Shown piece by piece: positions 27,096-37,100 of a DNA stretch of 51,590 bases. The translations under genes and the position numbers were made by a program. Numbering within the stretch: the stretch's first letter is position 1; the number at the start of each line of letters is the position of its first letter. The stretch lies in the IMG/VR virus record IMGVR_UViG_3300023116_000066, positions 1-51,590 of that record, one strand, 5' to 3'. A model generated the notes under the pieces. It did no database searches. It saw nothing but the letters and a program-made list of their open reading frames with translations, and was not told the origin of the DNA. The DNA comes from a virus.

Positions 27096-28900
27096 AAGAA
27101 CTTAAAAAAACAGGTTGGATAGCGGCAATCGCCCGTGGACATAACTCGGGTGTATGTTTAATGAAAGACGGTGAAATTGTTTTTTCAATTGAAGAAGAAC
27201 GACTAACTAGACAAAAATATGATGGCGGCCCATATGCTTCGATGTATAAAATTTTAGAGTATACAGATAAAATTGATTACCTTGTTGTAGCACATACACA
27301 AAGTTTAAAAGATACAGCAGGTCAAGTTGATTATACAGGCGACGATGTTTATACAGGTATAGCACGTAAATTAGGTCTCATTGAAAATAGAGGAATTGAC
27401 TTACATAATCATCCTCAGGTAGTTGATCTAAGTTATATGCATCATAAATTACATTCGGCATGTTCTTTCTTCCGTTCTGGTTTTGATAGTGCTGTTAGTG
27501 TAATTGTTGACGGTGCCGGCACATTTATACAAATGGCATATGATAATACTCCTATATGGGTATGGGAAGTTGAATCAATTGTTGATTGTGATTATCCAGG
27601 AGAGTTTAAAACATTATACAAACACTATGGAACAAAAGAGCCTATTTCAGCAAACCATATTCCTAATCTTTCAAGTGAACAATTTGGAGAGCCAGGAGAA
27701 ACACACGAAGCATGGCTTACTGATAGAGCTGGAATTGTAAAAACATATGAAGGTGTTACTGAATATTGCGGATGGAGTTCAATCGAAGCAGGAAAAACTA
27801 TGGGATTATTTCCATATGGTAAACCCAACGACAATATTCCTCCACTATTTGAAAAAGTAAGTAATGCTGAATTTAGTAATAGAAACTTAATTGTTCCTTT
27901 GTATCCTGCCAGCGGGAGAGTAAATGCTGTATTACACAATGATTTAAATGAATGGCCCCAAAGTGAAAAAGATGATGTAACTTTATTACAAAGCAGAAGA
28001 GATATGGCATACGCTTGTCAGACTCAAACACAAGAACAAGTAGTTAAACTTATTCGTAAAGCAGTTGAAATGAGTGGCAAGAAAAAAGTAGTTATCAGTG
28101 GTGGATATGGTTTAAACTGTGTTGCTAACTATTACTATCTTGAAGCACTAAAAGATGAAGGTATTGAAATTTATGTAGAGCCAATTTCAAATGATGCCGG
28201 TACTGCCATGGGCGCGGCACTAATGTTTTGGCATGCTCAAGAAGGAAGTTCAGAAATTCAAAAATTAGATACTTTGTATCTAGGACCTCAATATAATTAT
28301 ACAGATTCAGATATTTCTAGTGTTGTTGAAAAGTACAATGCTGAAGTAATTGATGCTACAAACGATGATGTAGTAAATTTACTTAAAGAAAGAAATATTG
28401 TAACGATTTTCCAAGGTCGCTCCGAGAATGGTCCAAGAGCCCTTGGAAATAGAAGTATTCTTTACGATCCGACTGACCCTGATGGAAAAGATCATGTCAA
28501 TCGTGTCAAACATAGAGAATACTTTAGACCATTTGCTGGAAGTATTCTTCATGAACACGTACACGAATGGTTCGATCTACGTGGCATGGACGAAACACCA
28601 CATATGATGTATGCGGTAAATTGTCAACCAGGCATTGAAGAAAAAATTCCTTCAATAATTCACGTAGATGGTACTTGTAGAATTCAGACCGTTAAACGTG
28701 ATCAAAATCCTCATTATTATGATCTAATTAAAGCGTTCTATGATGCTACAAAGATACCAATTATATTCAACACAAGTTTTAATCTAGGCGGAGATCCTTT
28801 GGTCGAAACATTAGATAATGCTGTTGAAACGCTGGTTCGAAGCGAAATTGAATACTTGTATTTGCCCGAGTACGGTAAATTAATTACAGTTAAGAACTAG
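27092..28900 (+). CDS. Carbamoyltransferase, NodU/CmcH/TobZ family
   Basis: 602 aa, the usual length for O-carbamoyltransferases that move carbamoyl from carbamoyl phosphate, through a carbamoyl-adenylate, to a sugar hydroxyl. The Kae1-like N-terminal domain starts at AIARGHNSGVCL and 'SIEEERLTR'. The metal-binding histidines lie in MHHKLHSA (~116-122), and VISGGYGLNCVAN is also present. The C-terminal domain carries the signature FQGRSENGPRALGNRSIL (~440), 'REYFRPFAGSI' and IFNTSFNLGGDP. All main motifs look intact. It is the second gene of a coupled pair with the GT9 enzyme and ends 5 nt before a strong terminator. It is likely to carbamoylate the sugar handled by its partner. Homologues are known in marine T4-like phages. 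Confidence 0.9.
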   Translation: MKELKKTGWIAAIARGHNSGVCLMKDGEIVFSIEEERLTRQKYDGGPYASMYKILEYTDKIDYLVVAHTQSLKDTAGQVDYTGDDVYTGIARKLGLIENRGIDLHNHPQVVDLSYMHHKLHSACSFFRSGFDSAVSVIVDGAGTFIQMAYDNTPIWVWEVESIVDCDYPGEFKTLYKHYGTKEPISANHIPNLSSEQFGEPGETHEAWLTDRAGIVKTYEGVTEYCGWSSIEAGKTMGLFPYGKPNDNIPPLFEKVSNAEFSNRNLIVPLYPASGRVNAVLHNDLNEWPQSEKDDVTLLQSRRDMAYACQTQTQEQVVKLIRKAVEMSGKKKVVISGGYGLNCVANYYYLEALKDEGIEIYVEPISNDAGTAMGAALMFWHAQEGSSEIQKLDTLYLGPQYNYTDSDISSVVEKYNAEVIDATNDDVVNLLKERNIVTIFQGRSENGPRALGNRSILYDPTDPDGKDHVNRVKHREYFRPFAGSILHEHVHEWFDLRGMDETPHMMYAVNCQPGIEEKIPSIIHVDGTCRIQTVKRDQNPHYYDLIKAFYDATKIPIIFNTSFNLGGDPLVETLDNAVETLVRSEIEYLYLPEYGKLITVKN

Positions 28901-28904
28901 CACT

Positions 28905-28935
28905 AAAAGCCCCCTTTACGGGGGCTTTTCTTTTT
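28905..28935 (+). terminator. Rho-independent terminator
   Basis: AAAAGCCCCC (28905-28914), loop TTTAC, then GGGGGCTTTT (28920-28929): a perfect 10-bp stem followed by CTTTTT. It lies 4 nt after the carbamoyltransferase stop codon and closes the glycosyltransferase/carbamoyltransferase transcript. Confidence 0.92.
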
Positions 28936-28946
28936 CCTCAAATTTG

Positions 28947-28954
28947 GTTAAATA
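28947..28954 (+). promoter_or_regulatory. Probable late promoter box GTTAAATA
   Basis: A six-of-eight match to the late consensus, just after the terminator and 25 nt before the ATG at 28980, with AAAGGA as ribosome site between. The position supports it more than the match does. Confidence 0.5.
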
Positions 28955-28979
28955 CACTATAATAAAGGATTTATTGTAG

Positions 28980-30548
28980 ATGAGTTTTCCAACATTTTTT
29001 TCACGCGGTGTACATAATACGTTACTTTTTAAGAACGGCGGACAGTTCTTATATAAAGGACCGTGGCATTCAGTCTTTACAAACACTGAAATAGATCGCT
29101 GGTATGTTGGAGATTTTGCCAGTGCTGTATATAATATTACTGTAGAAGTAGATTCAAACAAAAAAGAAACTCTACAGGTTATGGTTGTTGCTAGACCAGA
29201 TCAAGCAAATTTTGCTATTTTCGGAAGAGCTTCTATTGACGACGAGCTAGTTGATGTATCGGCGGTTGTTAATGACAGTTATGTAAGTGTAAGACTATCA
29301 GCAAAAATTCCGTCATTTGAAGGTTGTAAAGCAATTTACAACGTAAGTTATAGTGGAGCAATAAACAGTTTAATTCCTCCAGTAAGTAAGAGTTATCTTG
29401 TTCCGGATACACAACCAGATCCAAATCCAGGAAGTTCAAGCGGAGGAGTTAGTGGAGGATCTTCAATTGTTTTAACTTCAATTGATTCTCATTTAGTTCC
29501 ATCGCAAGACGAAACATATAATTTAGGAAGTACTAATAATAATTGGGATAACCTTTATGTAAAAGATACAGTTTATTTTAACGGTTCGCCAATATCAGCA
29601 ACAGAAAGTACAATTAATTTACCTGAAGGAACTAAAATTGATGGCGATACTGTTCACTATTTTAATAGAATTGTAGTACCAGGACAAAACGATATTGTTA
29701 CCAGTGACACAAACGATAGTTTAACAATTAGAGCAGGGTCAAATATTGATATTACAACCGATCCTATTACAAAAGAAGTTATTATTAATTCAACAGGCGG
29801 TGGCGGTGCCGTTACAGTTTCTTCTTCAAGCAATTCAGGTCCAAGTTTTGGTGTTGTAGCAGTTGCCGGACAAGAAAGTTTAATTGCTGATAGAGATCAA
29901 GATCAACTTACACTTACTGCTGGAGCAAACATTACACTAACTACAGATCCTATAACAGATACGATTACAATTAGTGCGATCGGTGGAGGAGGAAGTGGCG
30001 GTACAGCTAGTACAGTTATTGTTAATCCCGTAACATCGAATACATATCCTTTGGTTATGGCCAGTGGTGCTTCAAGTATTAGCGGAAACGTTTTATACGC
30101 AAATAGCGGAATAACTGTTGATGTAGATACTTCGACACTAAACGCTACAGCGCAAACAGCAAGATGGGCTGACTTGGCAGAAAAATATATTGCTGATAGA
30201 AACTATGATCCTGGAACAGTTTTAATATTTGGCGGACAAAAAGAAGTAACAGAAGCAACAGGTATAGGCAACAAAAAAGTTGCTGGAATTGTATCAACAA
30301 ATCCAGCATTTATTATGAATAATGAGTTGTCTGTAGAAAATACAGTTACAGTTGCTCTACAAGGAAGGGTTCCTTGTAGGGTGGTAGGAAACATTAAAAA
30401 AGGTGATATGCTAATAGTTAGCGACGTTGACGGCGTAGCAACTGCCAGTGATGATCCTAAATTAGGTAGTGTTATTGGAAAAGCACTAGAAGATTACAAC
30501 GATACACAAGCAATAGGAACAATTGAAGTAGTTGTTGGTAGAATGTAG
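28980..30548 (+). CDS. Tail fibre protein with peptidase-G2-like C-terminal domain
   Basis: 522 aa. The N-terminal ~130 residues (FFSRGVHNTLLFKNGGQFLYKG, 'IDRWYVGDFASAVYNITV') are a beta domain, then a Pro/Gly/Ser linker (~146-162). The middle has 'SHLVPSQDETYNLGSTNNNWDNLYV', a fibre motif also present in the 2024-aa protein. The last ~130 residues (ARWADLAEKYIADRNYDPGTV, KVAGIVSTNPAFIMN, VALQGRVPCRVVGNIKKGDML, SVIGKALEDY) resemble the phage peptidase G2/intramolecular chaperone type of domain. In known cases that domain helps fibres trimerise and cuts itself off. Whether this copy is cleaved cannot be read from the sequence. It lies directly after the terminator. Confidence 0.7.
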   Translation: MSFPTFFSRGVHNTLLFKNGGQFLYKGPWHSVFTNTEIDRWYVGDFASAVYNITVEVDSNKKETLQVMVVARPDQANFAIFGRASIDDELVDVSAVVNDSYVSVRLSAKIPSFEGCKAIYNVSYSGAINSLIPPVSKSYLVPDTQPDPNPGSSSGGVSGGSSIVLTSIDSHLVPSQDETYNLGSTNNNWDNLYVKDTVYFNGSPISATESTINLPEGTKIDGDTVHYFNRIVVPGQNDIVTSDTNDSLTIRAGSNIDITTDPITKEVIINSTGGGGAVTVSSSSNSGPSFGVVAVAGQESLIADRDQDQLTLTAGANITLTTDPITDTITISAIGGGGSGGTASTVIVNPVTSNTYPLVMASGASSISGNVLYANSGITVDVDTSTLNATAQTARWADLAEKYIADRNYDPGTVLIFGGQKEVTEATGIGNKKVAGIVSTNPAFIMNNELSVENTVTVALQGRVPCRVVGNIKKGDMLIVSDVDGVATASDDPKLGSVIGKALEDYNDTQAIGTIEVVVGRM

Positions 30549-30562
30549 TCATTTTGTGCTAA

Positions 30563-30570
30563 CATAAATA
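30563..30570 (+). promoter_or_regulatory. Late promoter box CATAAATA
   Basis: A seven-of-eight match to TATAAATA, 18 nt before the ATG at 30589, with ribosome site TAGGAAA. Confidence 0.65.
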
Positions 30571-30588
30571 CACTAGATAGGAAATAAA

Positions 30589-31188
30589 ATGGCAGTCAGT
30601 TACAGTAGATTAAAAAGTAAATCAGGTTTTGAGAGTCCGGGATTTGTAGTAGATACATCCGGAAATATTGCCGCTGGATCATTAACACTAGATAATAGTA
30701 TTTCTGTACCGTCGATTAGTACAGACACTATTACAATTTCCAATCAGCCTCTTTTCACAAATAACGGAACTACACTTTCGCCAACAGTTATAGGTTCTAA
30801 TCTAGTATCAGTTGGAACATTAAACGCTCTAACAGTTGATGGTAATATAAGATTAAGAGCAGGCGGCGAAAATAAAATTAGTGTTGTTGATGGAAAAGTA
30901 GAAATCAAAAGCACTACTAGAGGTGTTATAGAAAACGTAAATATTGGTACGGAGAATCCAGGAACACTTAGAGCAACAAGTATAACAGTTGTAGATGATC
31001 AAGGATCTCCAGGAAGTTTAACAGTATCTGGCGCTAACATTAATTTTAATGCCAGTATAATAGCAGGCACAGTTGCGTTTTCACAGGCTCCTAGTGCTGG
31101 TACAGCACCAACAAATGGTGACGATTTAGTAAGGAAGGACTACGTGGATAACAATTCAATTGCTTACGCAGTAGTATTTGGAGCATAA
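30589..31188 (+). CDS. Short fibre/structural protein
   Basis: 199 aa. It opens with SYSRLKSKSGFESPGFVVDT, then low-complexity beta segments (SGNIAAGSLTLDN, 'NALTVDGNIRLRAGG', GSLTVSGANINFNAS). It ends PTNGDDLVRKDYVDNN, like the C-termini of phage fibres that end in 'tn.DDlvtKkYVD'. It is Ser/Thr/Asn-rich with no Cys. It probably forms or caps a thin fibre. It is followed after 3 nt by the 2190-aa gene, so they are co-transcribed. Confidence 0.65.
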   Translation: MAVSYSRLKSKSGFESPGFVVDTSGNIAAGSLTLDNSISVPSISTDTITISNQPLFTNNGTTLSPTVIGSNLVSVGTLNALTVDGNIRLRAGGENKISVVDGKVEIKSTTRGVIENVNIGTENPGTLRATSITVVDDQGSPGSLTVSGANINFNASIIAGTVAFSQAPSAGTAPTNGDDLVRKDYVDNNSIAYAVVFGA

Positions 31189-31191
31189 CAA

Positions 31192-34100
31192 ATGGCAAAG
31201 ACTAAAGTAGATAATTATGTTTTTCGTCCAGGTATTAGTTACGCAGGAAATAAATATCCTGCGGCTTACAGTGCTCTAGAAAGTAATAGAGATTTCTTAC
31301 TAGCAGAATATAAAGCATATATTGATTCAAGAATAACAACAGACACAAATGCTAGTTTGTATCCTAATGGTGCCACATTATTTTATGAAAATATAGATTT
31401 TATGACACTAGAAACTCTTCTATATATTGAAGATAGAAGAGATGCTGGTGCTCCTGGATTTAACAATTATACCTACAATCAAGACAAATGTGAAAGAGAT
31501 ATTGGTTATGTTCTTAATGCCATTTACAAAGATTTAAGATGGGGCGGGAATTGGAATACTAGATACATTGCTGGTTTTTATTGGATTGATGATACACCTC
31601 AAATTGACGGTGATAGACAAGCAGAAGTTTTAACATATCAATGGCTAGAAGGTATTGTTATTAACAATATAATGACTGGCGTTCAGTATAGCAGTTTACA
31701 AAATCCATCAGATTCAACATATGAAACTCAATATACAGTAGGATCGGCAGCCGAAGCAGGCATTGCTTCTAGAGTAACTGAATTATTTTCTATAATTTAT
31801 AACGTAATTGATAACGGCTTGGAAGATTTGCCAACAGAAGTCTTGTCAACTTATCCATTTGCCAATTACACTTACAATCAAAGCAAGTGTGATAGAGATT
31901 TAGGTTATGTATTAGATGCGTATGCTTATGATCTAAAATATGGCGGCAATGAAAAGATTAGATATGTTGTTAGACATTATTGGGAAAATGATACAGCACA
32001 AATCGATGGCGATAGACAGCCTGAAACACTAACACATCGATATCTAAGTGATGTGATTCAAGATTATATTATTACCAATACAGAATATGTTGGTAAACTT
32101 AACACTACTGTTGATCAAGTAATTGAAGAAACACAGTTTGTTAGTGGTACTGCTGAGATAATTGAAGCAGATACACAAGTTTTAATTAATGTTATACGCA
32201 ACGGTTTAAGTTCATTACCATCTTTAGTAGAAGCTGGTTATAGTAAAATTACCTTCCAAGGAAATTATCAAGCCGATGATATTTTGCTTATTACAAACAC
32301 AACTAATAATCAAGTAATTTATAATTTTAGTGCTAATACACTTGGTGGTACAGTAACACAAGACAGATACCAAGACATTTTTGTAACTGAAGATCCTAAT
32401 TTTAAAAAGTTTGATCAATTTACAGATGCTGTCACAACGATCCATCTAACTGCTGATACTTCAGGTTCATCAGCAACAGATGACATACAGATTTTTATTG
32501 AAGCTACTGAAAATGGTAAAAGTATAATAACAACTAGACCACATGCTTTTGGTACTGATGCTATTGAAAGAAATAGGGTAGCACCTCCACTTTCAATGCT
32601 TGATGCTGACTTTGAGTATGGTTTACAGCCTACTAAATGGAGTGCTATTGCTACACAAAGAGGGTATCCGAGTATATACGAAATTCCTGGTACAGAATTA
32701 AATATTCTAGAAATTCACACAGATGCTTCAATTACAACCGACAATGTTGGTTCTAGTATTATTAGTGTAACAACTGTCGGACCACACGGGCTTGAAGCAG
32801 GACAGCCCATTACTGTCTTAGCTTTAGAACAAGCTATTGAAGGTGCTTCAAGAGCAGAAGGTTCTTTTGTAATTATTACAACTACTAACAATGCTTTTAC
32901 ATATTATGCCAAAGGTAAAGTAGGTACATCTAACGGTCAGCGACTTGACACAACTTTTACTCAGATTAGAGAGGGTGGATTTTACACAGGAGCATCGATT
33001 GGTAATCCAGCAATCGCAGTTGTATCACAAGGTACATCGGGAACAATCAATACACAATTTATTACTCCACCAGGAACAAGTAGACTAGCATTCACAGGTA
33101 GTGCTCCTGAAGTTGGAGCTCCAATTAGCGGAGCTGGTTTGCCGGCAGGATCTCAAGTAACAGGAGTTGTTGGCAACGGTGGAATTGTTGTTTCACCAGG
33201 ACTTGTTGGAACATATCCTCCGGGATCAACATCATTAACTGTTAATGATCCAACAGGCATTGTACCTAACTTGGGTTTAGACGACGGTTCAGGAAATTTA
33301 AATTTAGTTATTAATGTTGTAGGAAATGTAATAGATCTAGAAGATCCTACTACAGGAACACTTGTTGGTGATGTTCAAACTTATACAGGTATATCTGGAA
33401 GTAATGTTGTTGGATCAGGTGTTGAAGCAACATTTAATATTACTAGAGGTGCTAGTAGTTCATATGAAAACGTAGAGGTTGACAGTGGCGGCGCTGGTTA
33501 TGTAATCGGTGATACCATCAAAATTTTAGGTAGTGATATAGGTGGAACTACACCTGCTAATGATTTATATATTACTGTTGCCGGTGCTGACGATGGTAGT
33601 ACAAGTAACGTAATTTCTACATTATGGAGAGGTACAGCTAATCCTATTTCACCTCAAACAATTATTGGAATTAATGATACTGTTTATTCAACAACAGGAA
33701 GCGGTAGTGGTGCTACTTTTGACATTGAAAGAAGCTCAACAACTTACAATGTTACACTAAATCAGTCAGGTACTGGTTTTGCTAACAATGAAGTTATTAC
33801 AGTACCTGGTAATATTTTTAACAACGGAGCGACACCAACTAATGATGTAACTATTACAGTTACAGAAGTTTCGGACAGTTACCAAGATGTCGCACAAACA
33901 TCAACAACAGGTATCGGTACAGGAGCTCTTTGGAATATTACAAAAGAAGGAGCATCATATACCAGCGTTACTCAAGCATTACTAGCAGATAGTACAATTG
34001 GCGATGGCTACGCAGAAAGCGATGACATTGTAATTGCTGGAACATCACTTGGAGCAACAACTCCGACAGAAGATTTAACAATTACGGTTACTGAAATTGC

Positions 34101-37100
34101 TAAAATTTATAGTGATTTGCCAGCAACTGGATCAGCAACTGGAACACTGGCAACTTTTGGTTTAGTTAAATTAGGTACAGCATACAGTTCTTTAGTAATT
34201 GTTGACAAAGGCGATGGATATGCTGTAGGAGAAACACTTACAATCGATGGCTCCAATCTTGATGCTACAACATTAACCAATGATGCTACGTTTAATATTA
34301 TTCAAGTTGGAAAAGAATATAGTAATATGTCACAAGATTCGACAACAGGCATAGGTACTAACGCTGTGTTTAATGTTGTTAAAACAGTTGAAGCAGGTAC
34401 AGGATCATATTCAGTAACTATCAATCAAGGCGGTAGTGGTTACAATGGCGGCGACGAAATACGTATCCTCGGTACAAACTTAGGTGGCGCAACACCAGCA
34501 AACGACCTTGTAATGACTGTTGATTCACATGACGGGTCAGGCGTACTGTTTACTGTAACTGTATCAGGCGTTGCTGGAGGTACTGGTGAAGTAGAAGGTG
34601 TTGACACCCTTGCTGGAACAGCAGGCGGCACTGGATTTATAAGTGGGTATACTTTTGCTGGAACAGCAGGCGGAACTGGTTTTATAAGTCAGTTTTCATC
34701 GAGCGGAACAGCCAACGGTTCACAAACTTATTATAATACTGGTGGAATAAATGTTCAATCACAAGGTTCAGGTGCTTCTTTCCAAGTGGTAAGATCAGGA
34801 GGATCATATTCAGTTGGTATTGAAGGCGGAAGTGAAGGAACACTTTATCAACCAGGAAACAGAATTCTAGTAACAGGTGATAATTTAGACGGTTCAACAC
34901 CAACAAACGATTTAACTATTACTGTAACAAGTGTTGGCGGAGCGGGAGAAATTGTAGTTGTTTCAGGTGCTGGTACTCCAGTAAGTGGAGTATCATTTGA
35001 TCTTTACAGTACAATATTAATCAGTGAAAACACGGCAACTGATGTTCCTAATCAAACAACTTTAACCTACGAAGCATTGGCTACCCTTGAAGCAAGTTTT
35101 ACATATCCTCATGGTATTGTGCCTGGAGGAAACTTTATTACAGTAGTTAGATCTGATGACGGAGTGAATAACCATAATTTAACAGCTGGTAGTTTTAGTG
35201 CTACCGAGGTACCAAGTTTGTCATCGTTACGATTTAATGCTAGAGCCCCAGGAAACATTGATACATCAACAGATTCAATTGATGCTGATGTTTATACTAG
35301 ACCGGATTCATTCTTTGTACATAGACCATTTGATGGCGGCGTACAATTAGGCACAGGCGGTCCTCAGTATGGAGCACAAGCAATACGTCAAAGTAAAAAG
35401 TATATTAGATACCAATCAGGTAAAGGTATTATGTACACTACGGGTGCTTTATTTGCTCCAAGTTATGATATTTTAACTATTGATGCTAACGGTATTGAAA
35501 TTGGTTCAACTATAACTGTTGAATTAGGAGATAACGATCATGGATTACAACCAGGATGTGAAATTAAAATAATTGGTTGCGAAACTGCTGGATATAATGG
35601 CGAATATTATGTAGATGATGTTATTAATGAAAGAACATTTACATATATTTCTACTAGAAGATTAGGCTCTAAAAGAGGGGTTCTAAGTCCAGAATGTCAA
35701 GTATCAACACTAAGATGGACTGGTGCCATAGTTAGAGCAGGTATTTTTGATGATCAGAATGGTATCTTTTGGGAATATGACGGACAACAATTAGCAGTTG
35801 TTCAGCGAACAGCAACAAAACAAGTAGCAGGTACTATAGCAGTTGATCCTGATAGCAACATTGTTTATGGAACAAATACACGATTTAGAGATCAGTTAAA
35901 AGCAGGAGATAGAGTTGTTATTAAAGGTATGACACATGTTATATCAAAAATTGATGACCAAACAACTTTATACATCGCTCCTGACTTTAGAGGTGTAAGA
36001 TCGATTTCAGGTACAAAAATTAGTTTAGTACAAGACAAAAAAGTTAGACAACAAGACTTTAACTTAGATAGAATGGACGGTACTGGACCAAGCGGATATG
36101 ATATTGATATAACAAAAATGCAGATGATTGGGATTCAGTATTCATGGTACGGTGCTGGCTTTATTGATTACATGGTACGTGGTGCCGATGGTAACTTTAT
36201 ATTCTGTCATAGAATCAGGAACTCAAACGTTAACACAGAAGCATACATGCGTTCAGGTAACTTGCCTGTGCGTTATGAAGTAACCAACGAAGGACCAGTC
36301 GCAAGGCTTGTCGCAGATGTTGACAACAGTCAATCATATCTCGAACTTGATAGTATTGAGGGATTCCCTACAGAAGGAACTGTATATGTAGATAACGAAA
36401 TTATGAGATACAGTGGATTAGATCTAGCTCAGACAAGATTAACTGGACTAACAAGAGGATCAACATATAATTTATTTGCTCAAGGGGCTGATAGGGTGTA
36501 TAGTGCTGGATCTACAGCAACTCATGATAAGAGAACCGGTGTAGTACTTTTAACAAACACAACAACACCACTTATTAGTCACTGGGGTAGTGCGTTTATT
36601 ACAGATGGTAATTTTGACGAAGATAGAGGTTACATTTTCTCATACACAGAAACAGGCCTTACTGTTAGTACAACAAGACAAACAGCATTCTTGTTACGTC
36701 TAGCACCTAGTGTTTCAAACGCTGTTCCAGGCGATTTGGGAGAAAGAGAATTACTTAACAGGGCTCAGTTATTACTACAAGGTATTGAAGTTACATCAGA
36801 TGGTGTTGATGGGTCGAATAATCCTATTACAGGCGGTATTATTGTTGAAGGTATTCTTAATCCACAAAACTATCCATTAAATCCAGGTAGTGTTGGTTGG
36901 TCAGGATTAAGTTCACTAGCACAAGGAGGACAGCCAAGTTTCGCACAGGTTGCAGCAGGTGGTGGTATTACATGGACAACATCGCAAACTACAACTAATG
37001 CTAATATTACAGCTCAAGCTGTAATTCAAGCTACAGCCCAAACTAATGATAGAACTAGAAATACTAACTACATTTATATGAGATACGCTTCAGGAACAAA

